A stretch of DNA of 64,000 nucleotides from CAYWQB01 sp964460785 (GCA_964460785.1 CAYWQB010000004.1:1-64000); one strand, 5' to 3'; counted from the first letter of the stretch, positions 16,288 to 25,230 are shown. Notes: a model not told the origin generated them from the letters alone. Made by a program: numbers and translations.

Positions 16288-17668
16288 AATTCTTTTAGTG
16301 GATGATGATGAAGCTATTTGTGAGTCTCTACAAGAGGTTCTAGAAGGGCCTGGCTATATCGTATCTAGTGTACATGATGGAGAGTCTCTCTTAAGGCTAC
16401 TTGGAAAACCGGGGGAAAGAAAATTCACTCCTGACCTGGTTTTTCTTGATGTGCAATTGCCAGATCATAATGGAATGGAGCTCCTACAAGAAGTGCTGAA
16501 AATTAAGCCAGACTTAAGTGTGATTATGGTCACAGGGTTTGGAGATGTAGGCCAAGCTGTAGAGGCAATTCGGCTAGGGGCAAGAGACTATCTGCTAAAG
16601 CCCTTTCATGTGGAAGATATTCTTGTTCGAGCTCAGCGAGTTTTAAATGACAAGCAAACAGCAAGCACTCTTCAGTATTACCAGAAAAAGTTTGTCGGAG
16701 AAGATTTAGAGGCTTGTGTCATTGGCCCAAATCAAAAGATGAAGCGGATTTATCATGATGTCGAACGCATTGGAACTTCTCCTACAAGCACAGTCCTGAT
16801 TCAAGGAGAGACGGGGACAGGAAAAGAACTAATAGCTAAAAGAATCCACCTTTCTAGTCCTCGGAAAGAGGGGCCCTATGTTGTCGTCAATGCTGCAGCT
16901 CTGACAGCAGACCTACTGGAAAGTGAACTCTTTGGGCATGAAGCAGGATCTTTTACAGGGGCAATGAAGGAAAAAAAGGGACTTTTTGAGGTTGCCGATA
17001 AGGGAACTCTTTTTTTAGATGAGATAGGGGAAATGCCCTCTTTGTTGCAGGCTAAACTGTTGCGAGCCATTCAAGAAAAAGCCATTCGCCGTGTAGGCGG
17101 AGTGGAATCCATTCCCGTTGATATTCGCTTGATTGCTGCCACCAATGCTGACTTAGAGCAACTCGTGGAAGAAAAAAAGTTCAGGGAAGACCTATATTTT
17201 AGGCTCAATGTACTCTCTGTTGCTTTGCCACCATTAAGGGAGCGCTTAGATGACCTTGAAGGGCTAACAATGCATTTTGTGAACCACTTCAACCGTGAAT
17301 TTGGTAAGCATATAGAGCATGTACACCCTTCAGTATTTGAGTTTATGAAAAAGCACACCTGGCCAGGGAATATCCGCGAGCTGAGAAACTTTATTGAACG
17401 GGTCATGCTTCTTCAAGACCTAGGGAAAGAAATTCTGCCTATACATGTAGGTGCCCTTTTACAAGCAGCAAGCAGTCGAGTAAAAGACTCTCAGGGTAGC
17501 GTTGCAGCTGTTGTGGAACCAGGGAAGTTACAGTCACTTGAATCTTTAGAAAAAGAGCATATTGCTTGTGTGCTTCGCTCAACAGAGGGAAATAAAAACC
17601 AGGCAGCGCAGATCTTGGGTATTGACCGCACTACCTTGTATAACAAGCTAAAGAAATACAGTATTTAG
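16277..17668 (+). CDS. NtrC-family sigma-54-dependent response regulator
   Basis: 463 residues from the ATG at 16277 (AGGGAGA upstream). The receiver domain (1-120) is complete: acidic D10/D11, phospho-acceptor D58, T86 and K108. The AAA+ domain (about 145-380) has Walker A GETGTGKE (177-184), Walker B LFLDEIGE (245-252) and the sigma-54 contact loop as GSFTGA (224-229) instead of GAFTGA. The end is a Fis-type helix-turn-helix (NKNQAAQILGIDRTTLYNKL). It activates sigma-54 promoters when phosphorylated. It corresponds to chlamydial CtcC, which, as I recall, lacks the DNA-binding part in Chlamydiaceae; here it is present. No sensor kinase is adjacent. Confidence 0.92.
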   Translation: MRSKILLVDDDEAICESLQEVLEGPGYIVSSVHDGESLLRLLGKPGERKFTPDLVFLDVQLPDHNGMELLQEVLKIKPDLSVIMVTGFGDVGQAVEAIRLGARDYLLKPFHVEDILVRAQRVLNDKQTASTLQYYQKKFVGEDLEACVIGPNQKMKRIYHDVERIGTSPTSTVLIQGETGTGKELIAKRIHLSSPRKEGPYVVVNAAALTADLLESELFGHEAGSFTGAMKEKKGLFEVADKGTLFLDEIGEMPSLLQAKLLRAIQEKAIRRVGGVESIPVDIRLIAATNADLEQLVEEKKFREDLYFRLNVLSVALPPLRERLDDLEGLTMHFVNHFNREFGKHIEHVHPSVFEFMKKHTWPGNIRELRNFIERVMLLQDLGKEILPIHVGALLQAASSRVKDSQGSVAAVVEPGKLQSLESLEKEHIACVLRSTEGNKNQAAQILGIDRTTLYNKLKKYSI

Positions 17669-18075
17669 TCTTGCTCATATGTTGCTGTAGGGACAATGGC
17701 AATGCCTCCTCGAGGGCGGAACTCTCCTACCACTTCCATCTTTTTCGGGTGGAGAACTTTGGCAAGATCATCACAGATTTTGTTCACAACAAACTCATGA
17801 AAAATTCCATGGTTGCGAAAAGAACCTAGGTAAAGCTTCAAAGCTTTAGACTCGATCAGGTATTTTCCTGGAGTATAAGTGATAAGAATTTTTGCGAAGT
17901 CTGGCTGCCCGGTGATGGGGCAGATGCAAGTAAATTCTTCACAAATGAGCTCTACAACATAGTTGGCTTGTGGCCACTGGTTAGGAATGACTTCAAGTTT
18001 TGCCTCTTCAGGAGATTGTGGCTGTGTTACATTTTGCCCTAAGAGAGTAAGAGCATCTTTATCTGTTTGTTTCAT
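17665..18075 (-). CDS. queF: NADPH-dependent 7-cyano-7-deazaguanine reductase QueF
   Basis: 136 residues, the short type I QueF. It reduces the nitrile of preQ0 to the amine of preQ1. The catalytic cysteine lies in EEFTCICPITGQPDFA, the specificity glutamate motif is SKALKLYLGSFRNHGIFHE and the NADPH-binding region is VVGEFRPRGGI. Its ATG overlaps the stop of the DUF366-like gene (ATGA), so it is the last gene of a three-gene operon. Its end overlaps the response regulator by 4 nt. Confidence 0.93.
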   Translation of the reverse strand: MKQTDKDALTLLGQNVTQPQSPEEAKLEVIPNQWPQANYVVELICEEFTCICPITGQPDFAKILITYTPGKYLIESKALKLYLGSFRNHGIFHEFVVNKICDDLAKVLHPKKMEVVGEFRPRGGIAIVPTATYEQD

Positions 18076-18629
18076 ACAATACTCCGAATTTTTGCAGTTG
18101 CAACGAAGATATCTTGACTCAGTGTGTAAAAAAGGTCGATGGCTTTTTGCATAAAAAGCGCTGCTTGGTCGTCATTAAGATGCGTAGAATACGCATGATG
18201 AGGAGCTCGTTCACCAGCATCAATGTTGATGGCTGTATGAATCAGAGAGGCTCCATTTGCCTCTTTTGCAATACTCACAGAGGCTTTGCCTTTCCCAAAC
18301 ATGATGTCATCACCCTTCATGTGGGAGGGGATTCCTAACATGCTCTCTAAAAGAGAGGCAAGCTGCGTGTTGTATAACCTTTGAAAGCAAACAGCAGCAA
18401 AAAGGTCTGTATCGGGCAGTTCAATTAAAAATTGGATGCTTTTTTTGGAGTAAATAAAGTCTTTGTTTTCTAGATCTTCATGATCAACCATGAAGTCAGC
18501 TTCCACACACATAGGGGCAACAAATGCTAAAATATCCCCTGTGCGTTTTACTTTTTCTTTGAAAAACTTATATGCAAAACGATCTTGTAGCTGACTGCCA
18601 TCATAGCAGCGGATTTGATCTGTGATCAT
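18072..18629 (-). CDS. DUF366-like protein in the queF operon
   Basis: 185 residues from the ATG at 18629, which overlaps the upstream stop as ATGA. The sequence resembles, from memory, the uncharacterised DUF366 family: GDILAFVAPMCVEADFMVD followed by EDLENKDFIYSKKSIQFLIE and a C-terminal half with FGKGKASVSIAKE. It has no signal peptide and the function is unknown. Translational coupling on both sides (FAD oxidoreductase before, queF after) suggests a link to tRNA or deazaguanine metabolism, which is inference from position. Confidence 0.65.
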   Translation of the reverse strand: MITDQIRCYDGSQLQDRFAYKFFKEKVKRTGDILAFVAPMCVEADFMVDHEDLENKDFIYSKKSIQFLIELPDTDLFAAVCFQRLYNTQLASLLESMLGIPSHMKGDDIMFGKGKASVSIAKEANGASLIHTAINIDAGERAPHHAYSTHLNDDQAALFMQKAIDLFYTLSQDIFVATAKIRSIV

Positions 18630-19597
18630 AATAAAACCTCTTGAAGTTGATCTATGAGCTTTTGAGCATAAAGAGCATGATAAAGGAGCCCTTTTGAGCC
18701 AAATCCAGTGAGCACCCATTCTCTGGTTGAAAGGCGTTTGCAAATAGGTTTTGGGCGGCTTGGCCCATGGACACGAATACCTGATCGACAGTTCAAAATT
18801 GGACTTCCTTGTATCCATGGACACATTTGCTCTATGGAAGGAAGAATCTTTTCTTTTGCCACCTCTAGATCTGGTGCAGGGGAGCTGAAGTGGTGCTCAA
18901 AAGTTGCTCCAGCAAGAAGTTGGTTGCCCTCTTGAACTAAATATTTTTTTCCATTGAGGGCCCACTTCGGGAGCTCCATACCATGCGGTAAATCTAGGCA
19001 AAGAAGCTGGCCTTTTACTGGTGTGAGAGAAAGCTCCCTATGAAAGGGGAGTTTTAAGCTATTGGCTCCACATGCCCATACGACATGAGACTTGGAAGGG
19101 AGGTCATCAAGGCTCCATATTTGCTCATCAACAAATGAGACTCCGCGGGCTTGACAAGCATGGCGTAAGGCTTGGAGATAGGGGCGAGCATAAATTTGTA
19201 GCCCATGATGGATAAAAAGCCCTGCGTGAGGGCAAAGCTCTTGAGGAGGTGTCAGCCAAGAGAGTTCTTTGGGAGACTTATTGAGAGAAATCCGAAAATT
19301 TTCTCTCTGTTTGTCATCAAGGGCTGGTCGGAAAATGCCTGCAGAGGAAAAAAGGGGAGAAGAACCCCTTATTGCATGCAAAAGATGATGAGCTTCAGAA
19401 AGAGCTTCATCTACCCCAACAGCTTTAGCCGCTCGAGGGCCTGTAAAAGGGTGGAGCAAGCCTGTTGCAACTGCTGATGCACAGTCTCTATTATCTGCTG
19501 GCGCATGAACAGAGATAGTAACAGGAAGTTTAGAGGCCGCAAAAAACGCAGTGGCAAGTCCCGCAAATCCAGCACCTACAATAGAGATATGGTTCAT
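18626..19597 (-). CDS. DAO-family FAD-dependent oxidoreductase (MnmC-oxidase or glycine-oxidase like)
   Basis: 323 residues. The N-terminal Rossmann motif ISIVGAGFAGLATAFFA binds FAD; ATGLLHPFTGP after it and the C-terminal VLTGFGSKGLLYHAL are typical of the D-amino-acid-oxidase superfamily. The 'GLLHP' region resembles the oxidase half of MnmC, which acts on wobble uridine of tRNA, more than classic D-amino acid oxidases. As first gene of an operon with queF a tRNA-modification role is attractive. Glycine oxidase remains possible. It is divergent from the next gene across about 70-100 bp. Confidence 0.75.
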   Translation of the reverse strand: MNHISIVGAGFAGLATAFFAASKLPVTISVHAPADNRDCASAVATGLLHPFTGPRAAKAVGVDEALSEAHHLLHAIRGSSPLFSSAGIFRPALDDKQRENFRISLNKSPKELSWLTPPQELCPHAGLFIHHGLQIYARPYLQALRHACQARGVSFVDEQIWSLDDLPSKSHVVWACGANSLKLPFHRELSLTPVKGQLLCLDLPHGMELPKWALNGKKYLVQEGNQLLAGATFEHHFSSPAPDLEVAKEKILPSIEQMCPWIQGSPILNCRSGIRVHGPSRPKPICKRLSTREWVLTGFGSKGLLYHALYAQKLIDQLQEVLL

Positions 19598-19668
19598 AAC
19601 ATCCTCAGGATTAGTGAAAAATTATACTCTTTTTCTATGAGAAGTGCAAGAAAGAGAGAAAATCAAAC

Positions 19669-20163
19669 TTGCTGAAAAACGTTGACTGGTTGATCATGTC
19701 AAACATGACAAGTTCCTCTGCTAAGCAAATAAAAAACCTTTTATTGCTGCTTTTTTTTAGCTGCTTGGTTGCAGTGGCAGCAGTCGCTTTTTTTGTCTAC
19801 CGCAGTACGCAAAAAGATCTCCGTATCAAACAAGTTCTTTTCTCTCCTGCCGCATTAGAGCATGTGCAAGATGTTCGCGTGCAGAAGATGCAAAAGCAAA
19901 GATTCTCAGGTCGCTGGGTTTTAATCCCGATGACTCAAAGTGACTACCATCAGCTATATCAGCAGATAAAAAATGATCAGCAGTCAGCTGCTTGGCTGCG
20001 TAATGAAGAATCTGTTGATGAAAAGGTCCTCCTTCAAGTGACCACGGAAGGAATGGGGCAGATAGAGCAAATCATTGAATTTGGAAGTGGTGAGATATAT
20101 CGCGTGCATAGCTCAAGTATGGAAGAGCCTTACTGGATATATTTTCGACGGAAGAGACCATAA
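19669..20163 (+). CDS. membrane-anchored protein of unknown function before the phnP-like gene
   Basis: 164 residues from a TTG with AAGAGAGAA upstream, or 155 from the ATG at 19696, which has no ribosome site; the choice is open. One strong N-terminal membrane segment (LLLLLFFSCLVAVAAVAFFVY) is followed by a soluble, probably periplasmic domain of about 120 residues that I do not recognise. The stop lies 2 nt before the MBL hydrolase gene, so it is the first gene of the transcript with that hydrolase and hflX. Confidence 0.65.
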   Translation: MLKNVDWLIMSNMTSSSAKQIKNLLLLLFFSCLVAVAAVAFFVYRSTQKDLRIKQVLFSPAALEHVQDVRVQKMQKQRFSGRWVLIPMTQSDYHQLYQQIKNDQQSAAWLRNEESVDEKVLLQVTTEGMGQIEQIIEFGSGEIYRVHSSSMEEPYWIYFRRKRP

Positions 20164-20165
20164 GT

Positions 20166-20951
20166 ATGACACAAGCACGTTTTACAGTCATGGGGACAGG
20201 AGCTTCATCAGGGGTCCCTGTTATTGGTTGCCAATGCGCCATTTGCACGGGGGGGCATCCAAAAAATCAGCGATTACGCACTAGCTGCCTTTTAGAGGTT
20301 GAGGGTAAAAAGCTTCTTGTTGATGTGGGGCCAGACTTTCGAGAACAAGCCTTGAAGCATAAGATTGACCGGTTAGATGGTTTGATTTTAACCCATCATC
20401 ACTATGATCATATTGCTGGAATCGATGAGCTTAGAATTTACAATTTTCGACAAAAGATGGCTCTTCCTTGTTTGCTCAGTTCTGAAACACTCCAGTCGAT
20501 GCAAATTAACTACAACTATATCTTTGAGCAAGGACCAGGAAACCCTGTCAATATAGCATGTGAAGTGTTTGATGAGTCTTTGGGGGTTGGTAGCTTCCAG
20601 GGGGTTCCTCTCTCTTTTACAAGCTACCATCAAGTGGGTATGAAAGTGATGGGATTGCGCTTTGGAGACTTGGCCTTTATCTCAGATATTAAAAACTTTG
20701 ACTGGGACCATGTTGTCAACACTTTTAAGGGAGTGCGCACGGCAATTATTGGGGCGATTCGTCGCGAGGGAGCTTCAGGAGCCCACCTGTTATTTGATGA
20801 AGCGATTGCTTTAGGACAAGCGCTTGATGCGGAGCAGATTTATTTAACACATCTATGTCATGAGGTAGATCATGAACAAGAGTCTAAAAGGCTTCCTAAA
20901 GGAGTCGCTCTTGCATATGATGGCCTACAGTTGAATCTAACACTAGAGTAA
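20166..20951 (+). CDS. metallo-beta-lactamase-fold hydrolase, PhnP-like
   Basis: 261 residues. The zinc site LTHHHYDHIAGIDELR matches HxHxDH, with further ligands near FISDIKNFDWDH and the end (YLTHLCHEVDHE). GTGASSGVPVIGCQCAIC at the N-terminus, with its cysteines, is typical of the PhnP group, which acts as a cyclic phosphodiesterase in Escherichia coli phosphonate use. No phosphonate genes are near, so the substrate here is unknown. The order phnP-like then hflX is the same as in Chlamydia trachomatis (from memory CT380-CT379), a useful lineage marker. Confidence 0.88.
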   Translation: MTQARFTVMGTGASSGVPVIGCQCAICTGGHPKNQRLRTSCLLEVEGKKLLVDVGPDFREQALKHKIDRLDGLILTHHHYDHIAGIDELRIYNFRQKMALPCLLSSETLQSMQINYNYIFEQGPGNPVNIACEVFDESLGVGSFQGVPLSFTSYHQVGMKVMGLRFGDLAFISDIKNFDWDHVVNTFKGVRTAIIGAIRREGASGAHLLFDEAIALGQALDAEQIYLTHLCHEVDHEQESKRLPKGVALAYDGLQLNLTLE

Positions 20952-20958
20952 CTAGAGA

Positions 20959-22254
20959 ATGTTTGAAACGCTAAAAAATGAACATGAAGATGAGCAAGCT
21001 CTGCTTATCGGAGTCTATCGTGAGACAGCAGATAAACCAACATGTGAAGAGCATTTGAGTGAGCTACAAAGGCTCGTAGAAACTTATGGGGCAAGAAGTA
21101 TAGAAAATATCGCCTGTCCCCTTAAGAAAATTGATGCCTCAACATACTTAGGGTCTGGAAAGGTTGATGAGCTTGTAGAGCGAGCCAAAGAATTGAAGGC
21201 AAACTTGATTGTTTTTGACGAAGAAATTCTTCCAAGTCAGCAGCGAAATTTAGAAAAGCTATTTAATCTTCCTGTGCTAGATCGGACTGAGGTGATTTTA
21301 GATGTATTTGCCAAGCATGCCCAGAGCAATGAGGCAAAAGTACAGGTTGAGCTAGCTAGAGTCCTGTATCAAATGCCCCGTCTTAAGCGTATGTGGACGC
21401 ACTTGTCGAGACAGCGTGGAGGAGGAGTCTATCAGAAAGGGGAAGGGGAAAAGCAGATTGAGCTCGATAAGCGGATGCTGCGCCACCGAGAGGCTCGGCT
21501 ACGAGAAGAGCTTAAAGAGGTCGTTAAGCATCGCATGGTGCAAAGAACAGAGCGAGGGCGTACTGGCATCCCTCAAGTGGCTATCATTGGCTATACAAAT
21601 GCAGGGAAGTCTACATTGCTGAATGCTTTGACAGAGGCTGGAGTTTTAGAAGAGGACCAGCTTTTTGCTACTCTTGATACAACAACAAGAAAGTTTGTTT
21701 TACCCAATGACCAACCTATTTTACTTACAGATACTGTAGGGTTTGTTCGTAAGCTCCCTCACAATCTTGTTGCGGCTTTTCGTAGTACATTAGAAGAGGC
21801 TGTAGAAGCAGATCTTTTACTTCATCTTGTTGATGTCAGTCATCCTATGTTTATGGAGCAAGTGCAGGCGACATATGACCTGCTTGAAGAGCTTGAAGCA
21901 AAAGAGAAGCCTTTGATTACGGTCTGTAATAAGATCGACCTTTGCGCTGATATGGAAGCATTTCATCGGCTTGAGCATATGTATCCAAAAACAGTGGCAA
22001 TTTCCGCAAAAACAGGAGAAGGGTTTGATGAGCTAATGCAGCGCATTGTGAAAGAGCTCTCCTCTTTGCGTAAGCAGATGCTTCTGAAAATTCCTCAAAG
22101 TGAATATCAACTGATTCATCAGCTTCGCGAGCATGGGACGATTCTTTCTGAAGATTATGAAGAAAATGATGTCATTGTCGAAGCTGAAGTAGACCGGAAC
22201 TTTGCCCACACATTTGCAGATTATGAAATGGATGAAGAGCTAGAAGATAAGTAA
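20959..22254 (+). CDS. hflX: ribosome-associated GTPase HflX
   Basis: 431 residues. The N-terminal HflX domain is followed by the linker with the conserved GGxxxKGEGE-type motif (RGGGVYQKGEGEKQIE) and the G domain: G1 GYTNAGKST, G3 DTVGFVRKLP and G4 NKID. HflX splits stalled ribosomes under stress. It is the last gene of its operon, 7 nt after the PhnP-like gene. The 3' end overlaps the convergent dehydratase gene by 34 nt, one of the largest overlaps here. Confidence 0.94.
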   Translation: MFETLKNEHEDEQALLIGVYRETADKPTCEEHLSELQRLVETYGARSIENIACPLKKIDASTYLGSGKVDELVERAKELKANLIVFDEEILPSQQRNLEKLFNLPVLDRTEVILDVFAKHAQSNEAKVQVELARVLYQMPRLKRMWTHLSRQRGGGVYQKGEGEKQIELDKRMLRHREARLREELKEVVKHRMVQRTERGRTGIPQVAIIGYTNAGKSTLLNALTEAGVLEEDQLFATLDTTTRKFVLPNDQPILLTDTVGFVRKLPHNLVAAFRSTLEEAVEADLLLHLVDVSHPMFMEQVQATYDLLEELEAKEKPLITVCNKIDLCADMEAFHRLEHMYPKTVAISAKTGEGFDELMQRIVKELSSLRKQMLLKIPQSEYQLIHQLREHGTILSEDYEENDVIVEAEVDRNFAHTFADYEMDEELEDK

Positions 22255-23138
22255 CTCATATCAGATCCTCCACAGACAATGACTACAAGGCGGCTTCCTT
22301 CGGGTAGAGCGGGGGATAGCTTTGTGCATGCTGCTAAAGAAGCTCCACAAGCTGGCTCTACCAGCATTCGTTCCTCTTTAGCAAATTGCATGCTAGCGTC
22401 TATGGCCTCTTGGTCTGAAACAAGAAGAGAATGAGTTGGGTGTTGCATGCTCTTCATAAAGGCTTCTTTAGCTACACACCGCGCTCCTAGGCTTCTAGCT
22501 ACGGTTTGAATCGAAGGAATGGAGACTAATTGCTTAGCTTGTAAAGAAGCATGGAGAGAAGCTGCGCCATGCGTTTCTACAGCATAGACAGGTAGGAGAG
22601 GTAAGTTTTGCTGCTCTAAGCCTAAAAGCACACCGCAAAGAAGGCCGCCACCTCCTACAGAAAGTACGATTGCATCAGGGCGGACATCTGAGGAAAGGAC
22701 CTCTTGGATAATAGAAGCATGCCCCTCCCAAATCCAGGGGTGATCAAAGGGAGATACGTAGCATAATCCCTCAGATTTGCAAACCTCTTGGGTATAGCGA
22801 TCAGCTTCTTGCCAATCTCTCCCATAGGTTTGCACTGTCGCTCCTAGTGCCTGCAGTTTCTCTTGCACTCCTGTAGAGGCTGTTTTAGGAAGCACAACAA
22901 GAATGGGGAGCTTTAGTTGGCCAGCTGCATAAGCTGCAGCAAGTCCTGCATTACCTCCAGATGAGCAGACGAATCCTTTTGCTCCAGCAAGTGCTTGCTT
23001 AGAACAGTAGTGGCCAATGCCTCTTATTTTAAATGACCCGGAGGGCTGAAGGTTTTCAAGCTTTAAGTAGACGTCCAGTCCTGTGCTGTTAGATAGGCGC
23101 GAGTTGTAAATGAGCGGGGTTTGAATGTGTAGGCTCAT
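22221..23138 (-). CDS. PLP-dependent serine/threonine dehydratase-family protein
   Basis: 305 residues, fold type II PLP enzyme. The lysine that holds PLP is K37 in PSGSFKIRG; the phosphate-binding loops are SSGGNAGLAAAY and SVGGGGLLCG, and the end VVIVCGGSDMS fits too. It resembles serine/threonine dehydratases that deaminate these amino acids to pyruvate or 2-oxobutyrate; it has no regulatory ACT domain. It would feed host serine into central carbon. Its ATG overlap with the methyltransferase stop (ATGA) shows an operon. Confidence 0.85.
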   Translation of the reverse strand: MSLHIQTPLIYNSRLSNSTGLDVYLKLENLQPSGSFKIRGIGHYCSKQALAGAKGFVCSSGGNAGLAAAYAAGQLKLPILVVLPKTASTGVQEKLQALGATVQTYGRDWQEADRYTQEVCKSEGLCYVSPFDHPWIWEGHASIIQEVLSSDVRPDAIVLSVGGGGLLCGVLLGLEQQNLPLLPVYAVETHGAASLHASLQAKQLVSIPSIQTVARSLGARCVAKEAFMKSMQHPTHSLLVSDQEAIDASMQFAKEERMLVEPACGASLAACTKLSPALPEGSRLVVIVCGGSDMSYLSSSSSSIS

Positions 23139-23893
23139 AGCTTCTGAACTTCTAAGAAGAGGAATAGTGGAAATTCACGGCGCGCTTTGTTTTCTCTCTT
23201 GGCACAGCGTCCAGTGCTCTTTTTTGGAGAAACCCACTCTTCCATATCTGTTACACAGAGGTTTTGTGTGCGCATTTGCTTAATAAAAAAGTGTAAAGGG
23301 CGGTGGTATGTTGTGACAGTCGGGGAGGCCTGCCCTTGACTAGGAGCAACCTGAATAGGGATAGATTGTTTGCCAAGGTAGGCATCTAACTGGCGCGATT
23401 GCAAATCTTTTTCTTCATCCACTAGCCAGTGAGAAGATTTGGGAATACGGAAACAAGGATGGTTGAGGACAAGATAAGCTTTACCCTTGGGAGAAAGGTG
23501 CTTTGCAAAATTGGCAAAGAGGCCTTCGATTTTTTGCATATCTTGTACAGCTAAGATGACTGTGATGAGATCATAGGTTTTTGTGCCTAAAGCGGGGATA
23601 GGCTTTGTGACATCACTGCAAAAAAATTGCTGGTGGTTATTTGCTTGCTCTGCCGCTTTCTTGACTAAGGACTTGGATAGATCAACTCCTGTATAAGAAA
23701 TAGATGAGGAGAGAGTGCGAGACAAGACGCCTTGTCCACAAGCCAAGTCTAAAACGGATAAAGGCTTGTGCTGTGCAATCTTCTCTTTGAGTTTCGGTAA
23801 GATGACCGTGCGGTGGTAGGTGTGTCCTTTTTTGCCAACAATATCATCATACCAGCGATGAACGCCTTCCCAAGAACCTGGTTTTTTCTTCAT
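23135..23893 (-). CDS. class I SAM-dependent methyltransferase
   Basis: 252 residues. Motif I VLDLACGQG at 47-55, the acidic motif II region (YTGVDLSKSLV) and the motif around CSDVTKPIP show the seven-strand Rossmann methyltransferase fold. The substrate cannot be inferred. It is the first gene of a pair with the dehydratase, overlapping it by 4 nt. The protein ends in a basic stretch. Gap 23894-23993 downstream of the Nudix fusion shows nothing else. Confidence 0.85.
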   Translation of the reverse strand: MKKKPGSWEGVHRWYDDIVGKKGHTYHRTVILPKLKEKIAQHKPLSVLDLACGQGVLSRTLSSSISYTGVDLSKSLVKKAAEQANNHQQFFCSDVTKPIPALGTKTYDLITVILAVQDMQKIEGLFANFAKHLSPKGKAYLVLNHPCFRIPKSSHWLVDEEKDLQSRQLDAYLGKQSIPIQVAPSQGQASPTVTTYHRPLHFFIKQMRTQNLCVTDMEEWVSPKKSTGRCAKRENKARREFPLFLFLEVQKL

Positions 23894-23993
23894 TTACTCA
23901 TCACCAATCAGTTAAGTCTGAAACATTATCATGACTTGAAGTAAAGATGTCTATTTTAAATATATTGATATTAAAGCTCTGCTTTAAAGGAGT

Positions 23994-25016
23994 CTATTGT
24001 ACTTTTGTGCGAGCATTTTCAATGATGCTCGCTTGCCATGCCTGCTCATTCACAGGTTGGAAAAGCACAAGCTGACAGTTCCCAATGTCCCATGGGTGAT
24101 TCTCAATCGCGAGTTGTTCACAGAGCACGCGGTGCACGCCACCATGCGACACCAATAGCGTAGGGGACTTTTTTTGCAGCGCTGTATAAACCCCTCGCAT
24201 AGTTCTAGCAATGAACCTTTCAACCTCTATCACAGAGGCAGGGTTCTTTCGGTTTTCTGGTTGGGTCAGTTTTGTCCAAGTATGCGCTTTGCATTCACCT
24301 AAATCTGCCATCTCCACTTGTTCTAGCTTAAGAGAGGACACAAGAAGGTCTTTTGTTTCCACAGCACGTAGAACGGGACTGTAGCATACAGATGCAAGGG
24401 AGAGTCGTTTGATAAGAGGGAGAGCTTGTAGTGCTTGGCTTTTCCCCTGAGAATTTAAGGGAAGGTCATCATCGACATGTTTTTTTGCTGGATTTGGGTT
24501 AGCTCCTGTCTCCCCATGGCGAATAAAGTAGAAAGGGACTCTTGGGAGATCTCTTCGATGGATGAAGGATTGAAGGTGGTAAAGGGTTTCAAGGCCTGCC
24601 GACATAACGGGGAGGTCTAAAGCTTCCTCTGGAGAGCACCAACAGTATTCTTCATGTTCACTATTGAGTTGTATAGAAGGCTTGGTATGCATTTCGATAT
24701 GATACATATCGTATATGAAGTCTAGGTTGGGCCTGCGGATATACAGCCGTCCAGTAAAATGCAGGTGGTTGGGAGCTAAGGTGATATGTGTTTCTTCAAA
24801 TGTTTCCCTGCATGCAGCTTCTAAACTAGCTTCTCCCTTTTCAAGCTTTCCAGCGGGAACACCCCAGAATCCTCCTTGAGGTTTTTCTAAGGCTCTTTTT
24901 AAGAATAAAAATTTGCCATTGTGTTCGATATAGCTCGCTGCCACTTGTATGGTGGGGGAGAAGTCTTGAGGAGGAGTTTTATAAACCTGTGCGTCTTGCT
25001 GGGAGGAGGTTGTCAT
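23994..25016 (-). CDS. Nudix hydrolase fused to a histidine phosphatase
   Basis: 340 residues from the ATG at 25016, which has GGTGAG four bases upstream; a TTG at 25028 would add four. Residues about 22-145 are a Nudix domain with the box at 56-78 (G56, E62, R70-E71, E74-E75; the usual last glycine is His77). Residues about 158-340 are a histidine phosphatase with FYFIRHGET (H167 nucleophile) and LLVSHGGVH (H291). The same order is known in mycobacterial MutT1, where Nudix hydrolysis of 8-oxo-GTP or polyphosphate nucleotides is linked to dephosphorylation. The substrate here is unknown. The gap to the divergent mtaB holds its promoter. Confidence 0.88.
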   Translation of the reverse strand: MTTSSQQDAQVYKTPPQDFSPTIQVAASYIEHNGKFLFLKRALEKPQGGFWGVPAGKLEKGEASLEAACRETFEETHITLAPNHLHFTGRLYIRRPNLDFIYDMYHIEMHTKPSIQLNSEHEEYCWCSPEEALDLPVMSAGLETLYHLQSFIHRRDLPRVPFYFIRHGETGANPNPAKKHVDDDLPLNSQGKSQALQALPLIKRLSLASVCYSPVLRAVETKDLLVSSLKLEQVEMADLGECKAHTWTKLTQPENRKNPASVIEVERFIARTMRGVYTALQKKSPTLLVSHGGVHRVLCEQLAIENHPWDIGNCQLVLFQPVNEQAWQASIIENARTKVQ

Positions 25017-25230
25017 TTTTCTCACCAAATAGCCTGATAGGGAAAATATTATAGACTAAGAATCCCTCTAATTACAATGAGCGATCACAGAAGACTACAT
25101 CTCTAAAGAGGTTAGTGGTAAATATTTTAAATTAGATCGGTTCTTGCTCTTTTATTTAATCGTTTCGATCGCTTGAAGAGAATTGTTTTACTATGCGACA
25201 ATTTTGCCTATTTTTTGGCAGTGCAGTGTA

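Noticed and set aside
25183..25230. Longer mtaB start
   Set aside because: The 16 extra residues are hydrophobic and unlike the family, which begins near FSIATLGC.
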